A stretch of 23,037 nt of DNA from JAXFPC01 sp034180005 (GCA_034180005.1 JAXFPC010000035.1:1-23037), one strand, 5' to 3'; counted from the stretch's first letter, positions 1-7,341 are shown. Numbers and translations are program-made. The notes: generated by a model from the sequence alone, not told the origin.

Positions 1-88
1 TATTTTTACAAAATATAAAAGAGCAGAGATTGATTGAAAAGTATGTCACCAGGTTATCGTTATGCGACAAATATTTTCGAAAAGCACG

Positions 89-117
89 TTGTAACATAAT
101 AGGATTTATGTTAAAAT
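89..117 (+). promoter_or_regulatory. Probable sigma-A promoter of secG
   Basis: TTGTAA (89-94) and TAAAAT (112-117) are separated by exactly 17 bases and lie about 37 bases upstream of the secG start. Bases 1-88 show no supportable gene. Assignment is by motif match only. Confidence 0.6.
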
Positions 118-153
118 ACTATGGTACTGATTTAAAGGTAAGGGGGTTAGCCT

Positions 154-384
154 GTGCTGGAAACTGTTTTGGTAGCTTTAGAGATTATTGTCTGCATTAC
201 TTTGATCGCCGCAGTATTGCTTCAGTCGGGAAAAGGCGGAGGCATGGGAAGTGCTTTGGGAGGAAGTGACGGCGCTTTCTTCGGAAAAGGTAATGATCTT
301 GATACGGTTCTGGCCAAAGCTACCATCTTTTTGGGCTGTGCTTTTGCCGTTATTACTCTGGCGTTAGCAAAGATGAACGCTTGA
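154..384 (+). CDS. secG: Preprotein translocase subunit SecG
   Basis: SecG is the small non-essential subunit of the SecYEG channel in the cytoplasmic membrane and assists SecA-driven export. The 76-residue product has the family layout: a first membrane helix (about residues 3-23), the hallmark LLQSGKGGGMGSALGG loop (22-37), a phenylalanine- and glycine-containing segment, and a second helix (about 52-72). Length is normal for Firmicutes SecG. The start is GTG with a purine-rich AAGGTAAGGGGG ribosome binding site just upstream. An overlapping frame starting at position 30 is a shadow. The gene has its own promoter and a following hairpin, so it may be monocistronic. Its place ahead of est-rnr-smpB-ssrA matches the usual Firmicutes order. 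Confidence 0.95.
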   Translation: MLETVLVALEIIVCITLIAAVLLQSGKGGGMGSALGGSDGAFFGKGNDLDTVLAKATIFLGCAFAVITLALAKMNA

Positions 385-397
385 TTTATTTTGTCAA

Positions 398-437
398 AAG
401 AACGTGAGAACGTTCTTGCTATTATATTTTTTTATTA
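398..437 (+). terminator. Probable intrinsic terminator after secG
   Basis: A perfect 8-bp stem AAGAACGT / ACGTTCTT (398-405 with 410-417) closes a GAGA tetraloop. A T-rich run ending in seven Ts follows after a short gap. The delayed U-tract makes it weaker than the other terminators here. Confidence 0.6.
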
Positions 438-455
438 AAGAAAGGGGTTAGGGTT

Positions 456-2474
456 TTGAGTTCCTACTTATCCATTTCCGTTGCAGTCGGATTGCTGGCT
501 TTGGCAGTTGCCTTTATGATGTCCAGCAATATCGGCAAAGCCAGCGCCGGTAATGCGCGCATGCAAGAAATTGCAGGCTACATTCATGAAGGTGCGATGG
601 CGTTCTTGTACAGAGAGTACAAGTATCTTTCTGTTTTTGTATTGGTTGTAGCTGCGATTATCGCCGCTTTTCTTTCACCTTTGACAGCCGTGTGTTTTAT
701 TGCCGGCGCAATTTTTTCTATTTGCGCAGGCTACTTTGGAATGAACGTTGCTACTAAAGCTAATGTTCGTACGGCTGAAGCTGCTCGTCACGGTATGCCA
801 GAAGCATTGAAGATTGCTTTTTCCGGTGGTGCGGTAATGGGACTTGGCGTAGTCGGTCTCGGTATTGCCGGTGTTGCAATCAGCTATGCTGTTTTCCAAA
901 ACGTTGATATTGTTACCGGTTTCGGTTTAGGCGCAAGCTCTATTGCGCTTTTCGCACGTGTTGGGGGCGGTATCTATACTAAAGCTGCCGACGTGGGCGC
1001 AGATCTTGTAGGTAAAGTAGAAGCAGGCATCCCCGAGGATGATCCTCGTAACCCGGCCACTATAGCAGACAATGTCGGCGATAATGTCGGCGACGTTGCC
1101 GGTATGGGTGCGGACTTATTCGAGTCTTATGTCGGCGCTATTATCTCGGCCATCACTCTTGGCGCAGTTGCTTATCCGGGCGGCGAAGGAGTGGAGTATG
1201 TATTCTCACTCGCTTTTGCCGGCATTGTGGCATCTATTATCGGTATTTTGTTTGCTGCTAACAGCAAGTCCACCAATCCTCAGACTGCGTTGAACAACGG
1301 AACGTATGTTGGCGGTGTTATTGTTATTATCGCTGCCGGAGTTCTTTCCAACATGATTTTCGGTTCATTGGCTGCGTTTACGGCTATAGCTGCAGGATTG
1401 ATTGTCGGCTTGGCTATCGGTAAAATTACAGAGGTATATACATCTGCCGATTATGACTCTGTTAAGAAAATTGCCGACTCTTCCGAAACAGGTCATGCTA
1501 CCGTTATTATCTCCGGTTTGGCAGTCGGTATGTATTCTACATTTATACCGATGCTGCTGATTTGTCTCGGCGTTATAGTTTCTTTCTTCTGCATGGGCGG
1601 CGTTAATAATACCGGCATGGGACTCTTCGGTATCGCTCTCGCAGCCGTAGGTATGCTTTCAACTACCGGTCTTACGGTAGCTGTTGACGCATACGGACCG
1701 ATTGCCGATAATGCCGGCGGCATCGCAGAAATGTCCGAGCTTCCCCATGAAGTTCGTGAAATTACCGATACTCTTGATTCCGTAGGTAATACTACCGCGG
1801 CAATCGGTAAAGGTTTCGCTATCGGATCTGCCGCTTTGACAGCATTGGCATTGTTCTCCGCGTATGCGCACGTGGTAAATTTGGAAGCTATAAATCTTCT
1901 CAGTCCTGTCACTTTGATTGGTTTGTTCATAGGAGCTACACTTCCTTTCGTATTTGGTGCCATGACTATGGAATCAGTAGGTAAAGCTGCCAACGAAATG
2001 GTTGTTGAAGTACGTCGCCAATTCAAAGAGATTCCGGGTCTTATGGAAGGTACTGGCAAAGCTGATTATCGCAGATGTGTAGAAATCTCTACAGCAGCTG
2101 CATTGCATGAAATGATTCTTCCTGGAGTGATGGCTATTGTCGCTCCGTTGCTCATGGGTATGCTTTTCGGCGCAGAGGCGTTGGGCGGAATGATCGGTGG
2201 ATCTTTGGCATCCGGCGTTCTTGTAGCAATTTTAATGGCTAACGCCGGCGGTGCCTGGGATAACGCCAAGAAGTATATCGAATCCGGAGTTCACGGCGGC
2301 AAGGGATCAGATTCTCACAAGGCTGCTGTCACCGGCGATACCGTAGGTGATCCGTTCAAAGATACTTCCGGACCTGCGATGAATATTCTCATTAAATTGA
2401 TGACCATCGTGTCCTTAGTGTTCGCTCCGGTTATAGCTTCTCACGGCGGAATGTTGCTGGGAATGTTTAAATAA
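456..2474 (+). CDS. hppA: Membrane-bound ion-pumping pyrophosphatase (K+-dependent type, probably Na+)
   Basis: This 672-residue integral membrane protein hydrolyses cytoplasmic pyrophosphate and pumps H+ or Na+ out across the membrane. All family active-site blocks are present: DVGADLVGKVE (179-189), DNVGDNVGDVAGMGAD (205-220), ANAGGAWDNAKKYIE (595-609) and GDTVGDPFKDTSGP (627-640). The motif GNTTAAIGKG (444-453) has Ala at 448 and Gly at 451, where K+-independent enzymes have Lys and Thr, so K+ dependence is expected. Glu223 in LFESY sits where Na+-pumping members carry their gating glutamate, which suggests Na+ or Na+/H+ transport; this is inference. The start is TTG, eight bases after AAAGGGG. 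It is bounded by terminators on both sides and so appears to be its own transcription unit. Confidence 0.96.
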   Translation: MSSYLSISVAVGLLALAVAFMMSSNIGKASAGNARMQEIAGYIHEGAMAFLYREYKYLSVFVLVVAAIIAAFLSPLTAVCFIAGAIFSICAGYFGMNVATKANVRTAEAARHGMPEALKIAFSGGAVMGLGVVGLGIAGVAISYAVFQNVDIVTGFGLGASSIALFARVGGGIYTKAADVGADLVGKVEAGIPEDDPRNPATIADNVGDNVGDVAGMGADLFESYVGAIISAITLGAVAYPGGEGVEYVFSLAFAGIVASIIGILFAANSKSTNPQTALNNGTYVGGVIVIIAAGVLSNMIFGSLAAFTAIAAGLIVGLAIGKITEVYTSADYDSVKKIADSSETGHATVIISGLAVGMYSTFIPMLLICLGVIVSFFCMGGVNNTGMGLFGIALAAVGMLSTTGLTVAVDAYGPIADNAGGIAEMSELPHEVREITDTLDSVGNTTAAIGKGFAIGSAALTALALFSAYAHVVNLEAINLLSPVTLIGLFIGATLPFVFGAMTMESVGKAANEMVVEVRRQFKEIPGLMEGTGKADYRRCVEISTAAALHEMILPGVMAIVAPLLMGMLFGAEALGGMIGGSLASGVLVAILMANAGGAWDNAKKYIESGVHGGKGSDSHKAAVTGDTVGDPFKDTSGPAMNILIKLMTIVSLVFAPVIASHGGMLLGMFK

Positions 2475-2486
2475 CGGTAAACAAAG

Positions 2487-2520
2487 GCGTTCGTCTCTTT
2501 AAAGGGATGAACGCTTTTTT
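2487..2520 (+). terminator. Intrinsic terminator after hppA
   Basis: Stem GCGTTCGTC (2487-2495) pairs with GATGAACGC (2506-2514) through one G-U wobble and can extend into the CTTTAAAG loop. Six Ts (2515-2520) follow at once. It lies 12 bases after the hppA stop. Confidence 0.88.
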
Positions 2521-2527
2521 CTATGTT

Positions 2528-2558
2528 TTGTAAAAATCAGACGGCAATATGTTATAAT
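2528..2558 (+). promoter_or_regulatory. Possible promoter of the est-rnr-smpB operon
   Basis: A perfect TATAAT (2553-2558) lies between the hppA terminator and est. The best upstream hexamer, TTGTAA (2528-2533), is 19 bases away, longer than ideal, so the -35 assignment is uncertain. Confidence 0.5.
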
Positions 2559-2600
2559 GTTGTTGGATATTAAAAAAGATATTTTTACGGAGGTAGTGGC

Positions 2601-3335
2601 GTGCAGGTTAAGGAAGGGGCTGAAGAATTTTTTCTGGAAGGAACTTCAAACAAAGCGGTTCTGCTGATTCACGGGTACACAGGTACACCTGCGGAGATGC
2701 GACTTTTAGGAGAGTATCTGCAGAAAAGAGGATTCAATGTTCTCGGTATACGCTTGCCCGGACACGGAACATCTGAAGAGGAATTAAAGCAGACGACAGC
2801 TGTTGATTGGTATGCAGTTGCGGAAAGAGCCTTTAAAGATTTGCAGGCGCGTTTTGCTTATGTCATGGTTGCCGGATTATCCATGGGCGGACTTTTGACT
2901 TTAAAGCTTGCCAAGGAGTATGCTGTTGAAAAAATAGCGCTTATTGCGACACCGATTTTTGTACCGGACAAAAGGCTGCCTTTCTTAAGAATTCTAAAAT
3001 ATTTTGTACCGTACATTGCAAAAAATAAGAAAGACTACGGAGAAGCTCAGCCGTACAATCTTTCTTATTCAAGAATGCCTACAAGGCCGCTTATAAGTCT
3101 TTTCAGATTGTTGCATCAGTGTAAAAATGCTTTGAGCAGTATCAAGGTGCCGGTGCTTATTCTTCAGTCAAAAACAGAAAAAACTGTTTCGCCTAAAAGC
3201 GCTCAGTACATATACGATCATTTATCGAGTAAAAAAAAGAAACTCATCTGGTTTAACGACAGCGGACATATTTTAACTCTTGATAAAGAAAGAGAGCAGG
3301 TCTTTAAGGCCATAGAAGAATTTTTCAGGGCATAA
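2601..3335 (+). CDS. est: Alpha/beta hydrolase, carboxylesterase (Est30/YvaK family)
   Basis: A cytoplasmic carboxylesterase of 244 residues, the family's usual length. It shows the oxyanion-region LLIHGYTGTP (21-30), the nucleophile elbow GLSMGG with Ser94, and the histidine motif SGH with His223. Est30 of Geobacillus uses Ser94, Asp193 and His223; the equivalent acid position here is Glu193 (codon GAA at 3177-3179), an unusual but possible substitution. The true substrate is unknown, as for the whole family. The start is GTG with GGAGGT six bases upstream. It is followed after 20 bases by rnr, the same adjacency as in Bacillus, so the two are probably co-transcribed. Confidence 0.88.
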   Translation: MQVKEGAEEFFLEGTSNKAVLLIHGYTGTPAEMRLLGEYLQKRGFNVLGIRLPGHGTSEEELKQTTAVDWYAVAERAFKDLQARFAYVMVAGLSMGGLLTLKLAKEYAVEKIALIATPIFVPDKRLPFLRILKYFVPYIAKNKKDYGEAQPYNLSYSRMPTRPLISLFRLLHQCKNALSSIKVPVLILQSKTEKTVSPKSAQYIYDHLSSKKKKLIWFNDSGHILTLDKEREQVFKAIEEFFRA

Positions 3336-3355
3336 GAATTTTACTGAGGTGTATA

Positions 3356-5656
3356 ATGCAAAGAAAAGAAATAAGAGCAGCTATCATGAATTTCATGCGT
3401 GAGACCAGCTATGCTCCGATGACTTCTGAGGAGCTGTTGGAGGCACTGTGCTCTACACGTACTCCAGATATTTTTTGGCAGGAGCTTTTGGCTTTAGAAA
3501 ATAACGGAGAAATTATTAAGACTCGTTTCGATACCTACGGAGTGCCTGAAAAAATGGGTTTGGTAGCAGGAAAACTACAGCTTACGAGTAAAGGATTCGG
3601 CTTTGTGATACCGGATAACAAAGGCGACAGACCTGACGTTTTTATTCCGCCGAAAGCGTTGAACGGCGCTATGAACAATGATCGTGTGCTGGCCAGAGTC
3701 AACAGCAGGATAAGCGGACAAAAACCGGAGGGAGAAATTCTACGTATTATAAATCATGCCAACAGTAAAGTTGTAGGTGTGTTTTATCAAACGGGAGATT
3801 TTGCTTTCGTAACTCCTGACGATAAGCGCATTGGGCAGGATATTTACATTATGCGCCGGCATTTTCACGGTGCCAGAAACATGCAAAAAGTAGTTGTGGA
3901 GATAACGCAATGGCCTATGGAGCACCGGAAGGCGGAAGGCAAAATAATTGAAGTTCTCGGAAATCCGGGAGACGTCGGGTTAGAGATACTTTCCATAATC
4001 AAGCAAAACGATCTGCCGTTGGAATTTCCACAGGAAGTGCTGGCAGAGGCGGAAAAGGTTCCGACCGTTGTAAATGCGGGAGAACTTGAACATCGTAAAG
4101 ATTTGCGCAAACGCGTCATTGTTACTATTGACGGAGCGGATGCCAAGGATCTGGATGATGCCGTTTATGTAGAACAGCTTAATAACAAAGAGTTTCTGCT
4201 CGGAGTTTATATAGCCGATGTCAGTTATTATGTCAAGGAAAATGACGCTTTGGACAGAGAAGCTTACAACAGAGGTACCAGCGTTTATCTTGTAGACAGA
4301 GTGTTGCCCATGTTGCCTCCGCGCCTTTCCAACGGTATTTGCAGTCTTAATCAGGGAGAGGATCGCCTGGCTATGGCTTGCGAGATGAAAATAAACGATA
4401 GAGGAGAATTGCAGTCGTATGAAATTTTTTCGGCGGTAATCAATGTCACATATCGTTTAACATACGACACTGTACGCGACATTTTAGACGGTGACGAGGA
4501 GCAGTGCGTCAAGTATGCCGATATTGTTCCCATGCTGCGGCAAATGGATCGTCTGCGCCTAATATTGCACGATATGAGGAAGCGTAGAGGTGCGGTTGAC
4601 TTTAATGTCCCTGAGCAAAAAGTTGTTTTGGACGAAAAGCTTAAACCGGTTAAAATAGTTCAACGCATCCATGGCAGTGCGGAATCGCTGATTGAAGAAT
4701 TTATGCTTGCCGCCAATGAAACAGTGGCTTCTCACATGACTAAAATGAAATTGCCTTTTGTATATCGCGTTCATGACATACCGGATGAAGAAAAAATGAA
4801 GCAGTTGTCCAAGTTGCTTGTTAATTTTAATATTAAATTTACTCCGGGCGAAGATGTCAAACCGAAAGAAATACAAAAGGCTGTCGAGGAAATAACAGGC
4901 AGACCTGAGGAAAGATTGGTGACTACGGTCGCTCTTCGTTCTATGAAACAGGCGGTATATCAAACTGAAAATTTAGGACATTTCGGTCTTGCCGCCAAAA
5001 ACTACACGCATTTTACTTCCCCTATAAGAAGATATCCCGACCTTATCGTACACAGGTTGCTGAGGATGTCGGGAGAAAATTACGCAGGTAAGAAGCAGAA
5101 CAAAGAAAATTTGTTGGAAAAGCTTAATGTTATCAGCGAACACTCTTCTCTGCGTGAACGTGCTGCAGCGGAAGCTGAAAGAGCTACTGTGGAATTAAAA
5201 AAGGCTGAGTACATGGCTGAACATGTGGGCGAAGAATTTGAAGGCGTGATTTCCGGAGTTACCGCTTTCGGCATGTTTGTGGAGTTGGAAAACGGAGTAG
5301 AAGGACTGGTTCACATTTCCAGCCTGATAGATGATTATTACGAATATTTCGAGGAGCGCTATGCTTTGGTAGGAAGTCATTCAGGCAAAATGTATCGTTT
5401 AGGAGACCGGGTTCGCGTTGAAGTTCTCCATGTTAGTATTAGTGAGATGAGTATTGACTTCATCATGGCCGGGGAAGACGATAACGTCAGAGAGCATATA
5501 AAAGCTTTGCTTCTTTCAAAGAAAACGGTTCCCAAAATCAGCGCAGGTGCTTCAGCTCATACTGAACATTCCGGTAAAGATAAGAAAAGCCGCCGAAACA
5601 AAAAAGCTGATCGCGGCAGAGTTAAAACAGAAAAAAGACGGCGCAGGAAACACTGA
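3356..5656 (+). CDS. rnr: Ribonuclease R (3'-5' exoribonuclease)
   Basis: RNase R degrades structured RNAs from the 3' end, including tmRNA-tagged mRNAs. The 766-residue protein has the full layout: N-terminal winged-helix region (about 1-65), cold-shock domains (about 70-130 and 140-200), the RNB catalytic domain (about 245-575), an S1 domain (about 627-705) and a lysine/arginine-rich tail (740-766). The catalytic acidic cluster is seen in DGADAKDLDDAV (259-270), with Asp259, Asp265, Asp267 and Asp268. The RNB motif HFTSPIRRYPDLIVHRLL spans 552-569. ATG start with a TGAGGTG ribosome binding site. It lies between est and smpB, the conserved Firmicutes order. Confidence 0.97.
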   Translation: MQRKEIRAAIMNFMRETSYAPMTSEELLEALCSTRTPDIFWQELLALENNGEIIKTRFDTYGVPEKMGLVAGKLQLTSKGFGFVIPDNKGDRPDVFIPPKALNGAMNNDRVLARVNSRISGQKPEGEILRIINHANSKVVGVFYQTGDFAFVTPDDKRIGQDIYIMRRHFHGARNMQKVVVEITQWPMEHRKAEGKIIEVLGNPGDVGLEILSIIKQNDLPLEFPQEVLAEAEKVPTVVNAGELEHRKDLRKRVIVTIDGADAKDLDDAVYVEQLNNKEFLLGVYIADVSYYVKENDALDREAYNRGTSVYLVDRVLPMLPPRLSNGICSLNQGEDRLAMACEMKINDRGELQSYEIFSAVINVTYRLTYDTVRDILDGDEEQCVKYADIVPMLRQMDRLRLILHDMRKRRGAVDFNVPEQKVVLDEKLKPVKIVQRIHGSAESLIEEFMLAANETVASHMTKMKLPFVYRVHDIPDEEKMKQLSKLLVNFNIKFTPGEDVKPKEIQKAVEEITGRPEERLVTTVALRSMKQAVYQTENLGHFGLAAKNYTHFTSPIRRYPDLIVHRLLRMSGENYAGKKQNKENLLEKLNVISEHSSLRERAAAEAERATVELKKAEYMAEHVGEEFEGVISGVTAFGMFVELENGVEGLVHISSLIDDYYEYFEERYALVGSHSGKMYRLGDRVRVEVLHVSISEMSIDFIMAGEDDNVREHIKALLLSKKTVPKISAGASAHTEHSGKDKKSRRNKKADRGRVKTEKRRRRKH

Positions 5657-5686
5657 ATTTAAGTAAACTGCACAGGATGAGAGATT

Positions 5687-6151
5687 ATGACGGAAAAAAT
5701 AAAAATCATTTCAGAAAATCGTAAAGCGAGACATGATTACTCAATAATCGAAACCTATGAAGCCGGTATTGCTTTGACCGGTACAGAGGTAAAATCTTTG
5801 CGAGCCGGGAAGGCCAATTTAAAGGACAGCTATGCTCAGATAACAAAAACAGGCGAAATGTTTTTGTATAATTTGCATATAAGTCCGTATGATCACGGCA
5901 ATATTTTTAATCACGAGCCCGTGCGCAGTCGCAGGCTGCTGTTGCATCGTTCGGAAATAAATAAACTGTTGGGTAAGGTGAAAGAAAAAGGTCTGGCCTT
6001 GGTGCCGCTTAAATTATATTTTAAGCACGGCTTGGTAAAAGCTGAAATAGCTCTGGCTGCCGGGAAAAAGCTCTACGATAAAAGGCAGGATTTGGCCAAG
6101 AAGGATGCTAAAAGAGAAATGGAACGTGCACTTAAGGAACGTAACAGATGA
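5687..6151 (+). CDS. smpB: SsrA-binding protein SmpB
   Basis: SmpB binds the tRNA-like part of tmRNA, delivers it to stalled ribosomes and fills the empty decoding site with its tail. The 154-residue product is of normal length. Family motifs are ENRKARHDY (10-18), the conserved block GIALTGTEVKSLRAGKANLKDSYA (27-50), and HISPYDHGN (64-72). The C-terminal tail KKLYDKRQDLAKKDAKRE (127-144) is the lysine/arginine-rich segment that enters the mRNA channel. ATG start, 30 bases after the rnr stop, so probably the last coding gene of the est-rnr-smpB operon. The tmRNA gene lies directly downstream. Confidence 0.97.
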   Translation: MTEKIKIISENRKARHDYSIIETYEAGIALTGTEVKSLRAGKANLKDSYAQITKTGEMFLYNLHISPYDHGNIFNHEPVRSRRLLLHRSEINKLLGKVKEKGLALVPLKLYFKHGLVKAEIALAAGKKLYDKRQDLAKKDAKREMERALKERNR

Positions 6152-6154
6152 CAG

Positions 6155-6183
6155 TTGCTTTTTCGAGCAGAACGTGCTAGAAT
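6155..6183 (+). promoter_or_regulatory. Probable ssrA promoter (extended -10)
   Basis: TTGCTT (6155-6160) and TAGAAT (6178-6183) are 17 bases apart, with a TGC extended -10 element just before. Transcription would start near 6190, giving a roughly 40-base 5' leader to be removed by RNase P before the mature tmRNA end. Confidence 0.65.
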
Positions 6184-6232
6184 GACATCTGATGCATCAT
6201 GAAGCCAGCTTCGGTTGCAGTATGTTTTTAAA

Positions 6233-6580
6233 GGGGATGTACTGGTTTCGACGGGGATAGGTGTTGTATGATAAGCGAGCCGTGGTTCCATCTGCACGTT
6301 AATCGGTGGGACGTTTAAATATAAACGCTAACGAAGAATACGCTTTAGCAGCTTAATTGCTAACTGTTCGCCGAGTTTTTCCCGCAGACGAGGCAGAACA
6401 GAAAATTTGCGGGATACCTTTAATTGCAGCTTCGGTATATAGAGGGAAATTTTAGAAGCTAGCGGACAAGCAGCCCGTCGTCAGGCGGTTTGGAAGCGAA
6501 AATAAGTATGACGTCTGCGCTCGGAGAAATTTGTATGATAATATTTTCGGACAGGGGTTCGACTCCCCTCATCTCCACCA
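6233..6580 (+). ncRNA. ssrA: Transfer-messenger RNA (tmRNA)
   Basis: tmRNA rescues stalled ribosomes and adds a degradation tag. The 5' end GGGGATG (6233-6239) pairs with CATCTCC near the 3' end to form the acceptor stem, with one G-U pair. The 5' region continues with the diagnostic ACTGGTTTCGACGGGG, and the 3' end has the T-arm GGGGTTCGACTCCCC (6554-6568) and an encoded CCA (6578-6580). The tag frame runs from GCT at 6327 to TAA at 6354-6356 and encodes ANEEYALAA, one codon shorter than the E. coli ANDENYALAA. Pseudoknots were not folded by hand. It follows smpB and has its own promoter and terminator. Confidence 0.97.
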
Positions 6581-6616
6581 AAAATGGTTAGATGATGTGA
6601 ATATTTTCGGTTTTGC

Positions 6617-6651
6617 GATAAGGCAGCCAATTATGGCTGCCTTATCTTTTT
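6617..6651 (+). terminator. Intrinsic terminator of ssrA
   Basis: A perfect 12-bp inverted repeat GATAAGGCAGCC / GGCTGCCTTATC (6617-6628 with 6635-6646), loop AATTAT, followed directly by five Ts. It lies 36 bases after the mature tmRNA 3' end. Confidence 0.93.
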
Positions 6652-6913
6652 CTTCGAAATATATTGACTGTTTGCGACTCCGGGAATTAAACGCTTTTGT
6701 AAAAATTCGTAAGCTTATAATTTTATTGTTGCAAGGGAGATGCTTCGGTGAGAATAAAATATAATGCGGACAGAAATGTTCGCTAATATGCACGTGACTG
6801 TTTGGTTTTTTAGACAAAATGTTTCTCAAAATTTTTCAGAACTCCGGTAAAATATGTTGCGCGCGAAAGCAAATTGAATAGTATTTTGAAAGCGAAGTAC
6901 AGATATATTCCGC
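6652..6913. other. Stretch without a supportable gene
   Basis: This AT-rich spacer separates the ssrA terminator from the terminator of the minus-strand small gene. It holds a TATAAT without a convincing -35 (6760-6765), and a 7-bp hairpin GCGGACA-GAAA-TGTTCGC with one G-U pair (6766-6783). The hairpin lies inside a 12-codon GTG frame (6748-6786) that has a GGGAG sequence eight bases upstream. None of these is convincing alone. Confidence 0.4.
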
Positions 6914-6941
6914 AAAAAAATACGCGCAGAAAGCTGCGCGT
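6914..6941 (-). terminator. Intrinsic terminator of the minus-strand small membrane protein gene
   Basis: A perfect 8-bp stem, ACGCGCAG / CTGCGCGT (6922-6929 with 6934-6941), with a tetraloop. On the minus strand it is followed by A and then seven Ts (complement of 6914-6920). It sits 22 bases beyond the stop codon of the minus-strand gene, confirming that gene's direction. Confidence 0.88.
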
Positions 6942-6963
6942 GTTAAAATAGCATTAGTTTCGG

Positions 6964-7164
6964 TTAAAAGAACAACAATTGCGTTCGATAGATTGCAGAT
7001 ACACCTGCCTGCAAAGCTGAAAGACATCCTAAAGAGAGCGCGACCAGCAGAGCTAGCTCTTGTACCGATATGGTTTGTTGTTCTAAGAGTGCTTTTCTGA
7101 AGATTCTGATGCTCAAGGTTATCAGCATGCCGAAGAGGAAAAGCGCAAATAAAATATTCCACAT
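6964..7164 (-). CDS. Small two-helix membrane protein, function unknown
   Basis: I do not recognise this 66-residue protein. It has two hydrophobic segments, about residues 3-20 (ILFALFLFGMLITLSIRI) and 36-54 (ELALLVALSLGCLSALQAG), joined by a short loop with Arg and Lys, so an inner-membrane hairpin is likely. The start was chosen at 7164 because GGAGA (complement of 7171-7175) lies six bases before that ATG; the longer frame from 7179 adds MWRMI but has no ribosome binding site. A perfect consensus promoter lies upstream and a strong terminator downstream, which argues that this is a real gene. A longer frame in another phase over the same bases (6836-7177) runs through that terminator and is rejected. 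Confidence 0.75.
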   Translation of the reverse strand: MWNILFALFLFGMLITLSIRIFRKALLEQQTISVQELALLVALSLGCLSALQAGVSAIYRTQLLFF

Positions 7165-7226
7165 AATCATTCTCCACATTAAAATGTTGCGAGTTGTTGA
7201 CGGAAAAACATTTCTCTGTATGAATA

Positions 7227-7255
7227 ATTATATTTTAGCCCTATATAGTTGTCAA
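7227..7255 (-). promoter_or_regulatory. Consensus sigma-A promoter for the small membrane protein gene
   Basis: On the minus strand, TTGACA (complement of 7250-7255) and TATAAT (complement of 7227-7232) are both perfect consensus hexamers with a 17-base spacer. The expected 5' untranslated leader is about 55 bases. Confidence 0.85.
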
Positions 7256-7290
7256 ATTACAGCCGGATAATAATTACGACCGTGTAGACA

Positions 7291-7328
7291 AATAATCTCC
7301 GTGAGGATTATTTTGACCGCAGATTATT
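7291..7328 (+). promoter_or_regulatory. Inverted and direct repeats around the glycosyltransferase -35 box (possible operator)
   Basis: The heptamer GATTATT occurs at 7306-7312 and again at 7322-7328, and its complement AATAATC occurs at 7291-7297. The first two copies form an imperfect hairpin, and the two direct copies flank the TTGACC -35 hexamer. The pattern resembles a repressor or activator site, but A+T-rich chance repeats are possible. Confidence 0.3.
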
Positions 7329-7341
7329 ACTGTGCTAAAAT
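7313..7341 (+). promoter_or_regulatory. Probable promoter of the glycosyltransferase gene
   Basis: TTGACC (7313-7318) and TAAAAT (7336-7341) with a 17-base spacer, about 43 bases upstream of the start codon. It is divergent from the consensus promoter of the minus-strand gene. Confidence 0.68.

Noticed and set aside
30..269. 79-residue open frame over the secG promoter and 5' end
   Set aside because: It overlaps clear secG in another frame, spans the promoter and has a basic, low-complexity product with no family likeness.
1493..2059. 188-residue minus-strand open frame inside hppA
   Set aside because: It is antisense to strongly conserved pyrophosphatase sequence; the proline/serine-rich product is typical of a shadow frame.
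6540..6610. 11-base direct repeat AATATTTTCGG at 6540-6550 and 6600-6610, considered as an integration (att) scar at tmRNA
   Set aside because: The repeat does not include the tmRNA 3' end, the copies are only 60 bases apart, and no integrase or foreign genes are nearby.
6531..6764. 77-residue + strand open frame across the 3' end of ssrA
   Set aside because: It covers the tmRNA T-arm, CCA end and terminator, so coding is very unlikely.
6836..7177. 113-residue minus-strand open frame overlapping the small membrane protein
   Set aside because: It reads through the strong terminator at 6914-6941 and has less plausible composition; the 66-residue frame has the better ribosome binding site and helices.
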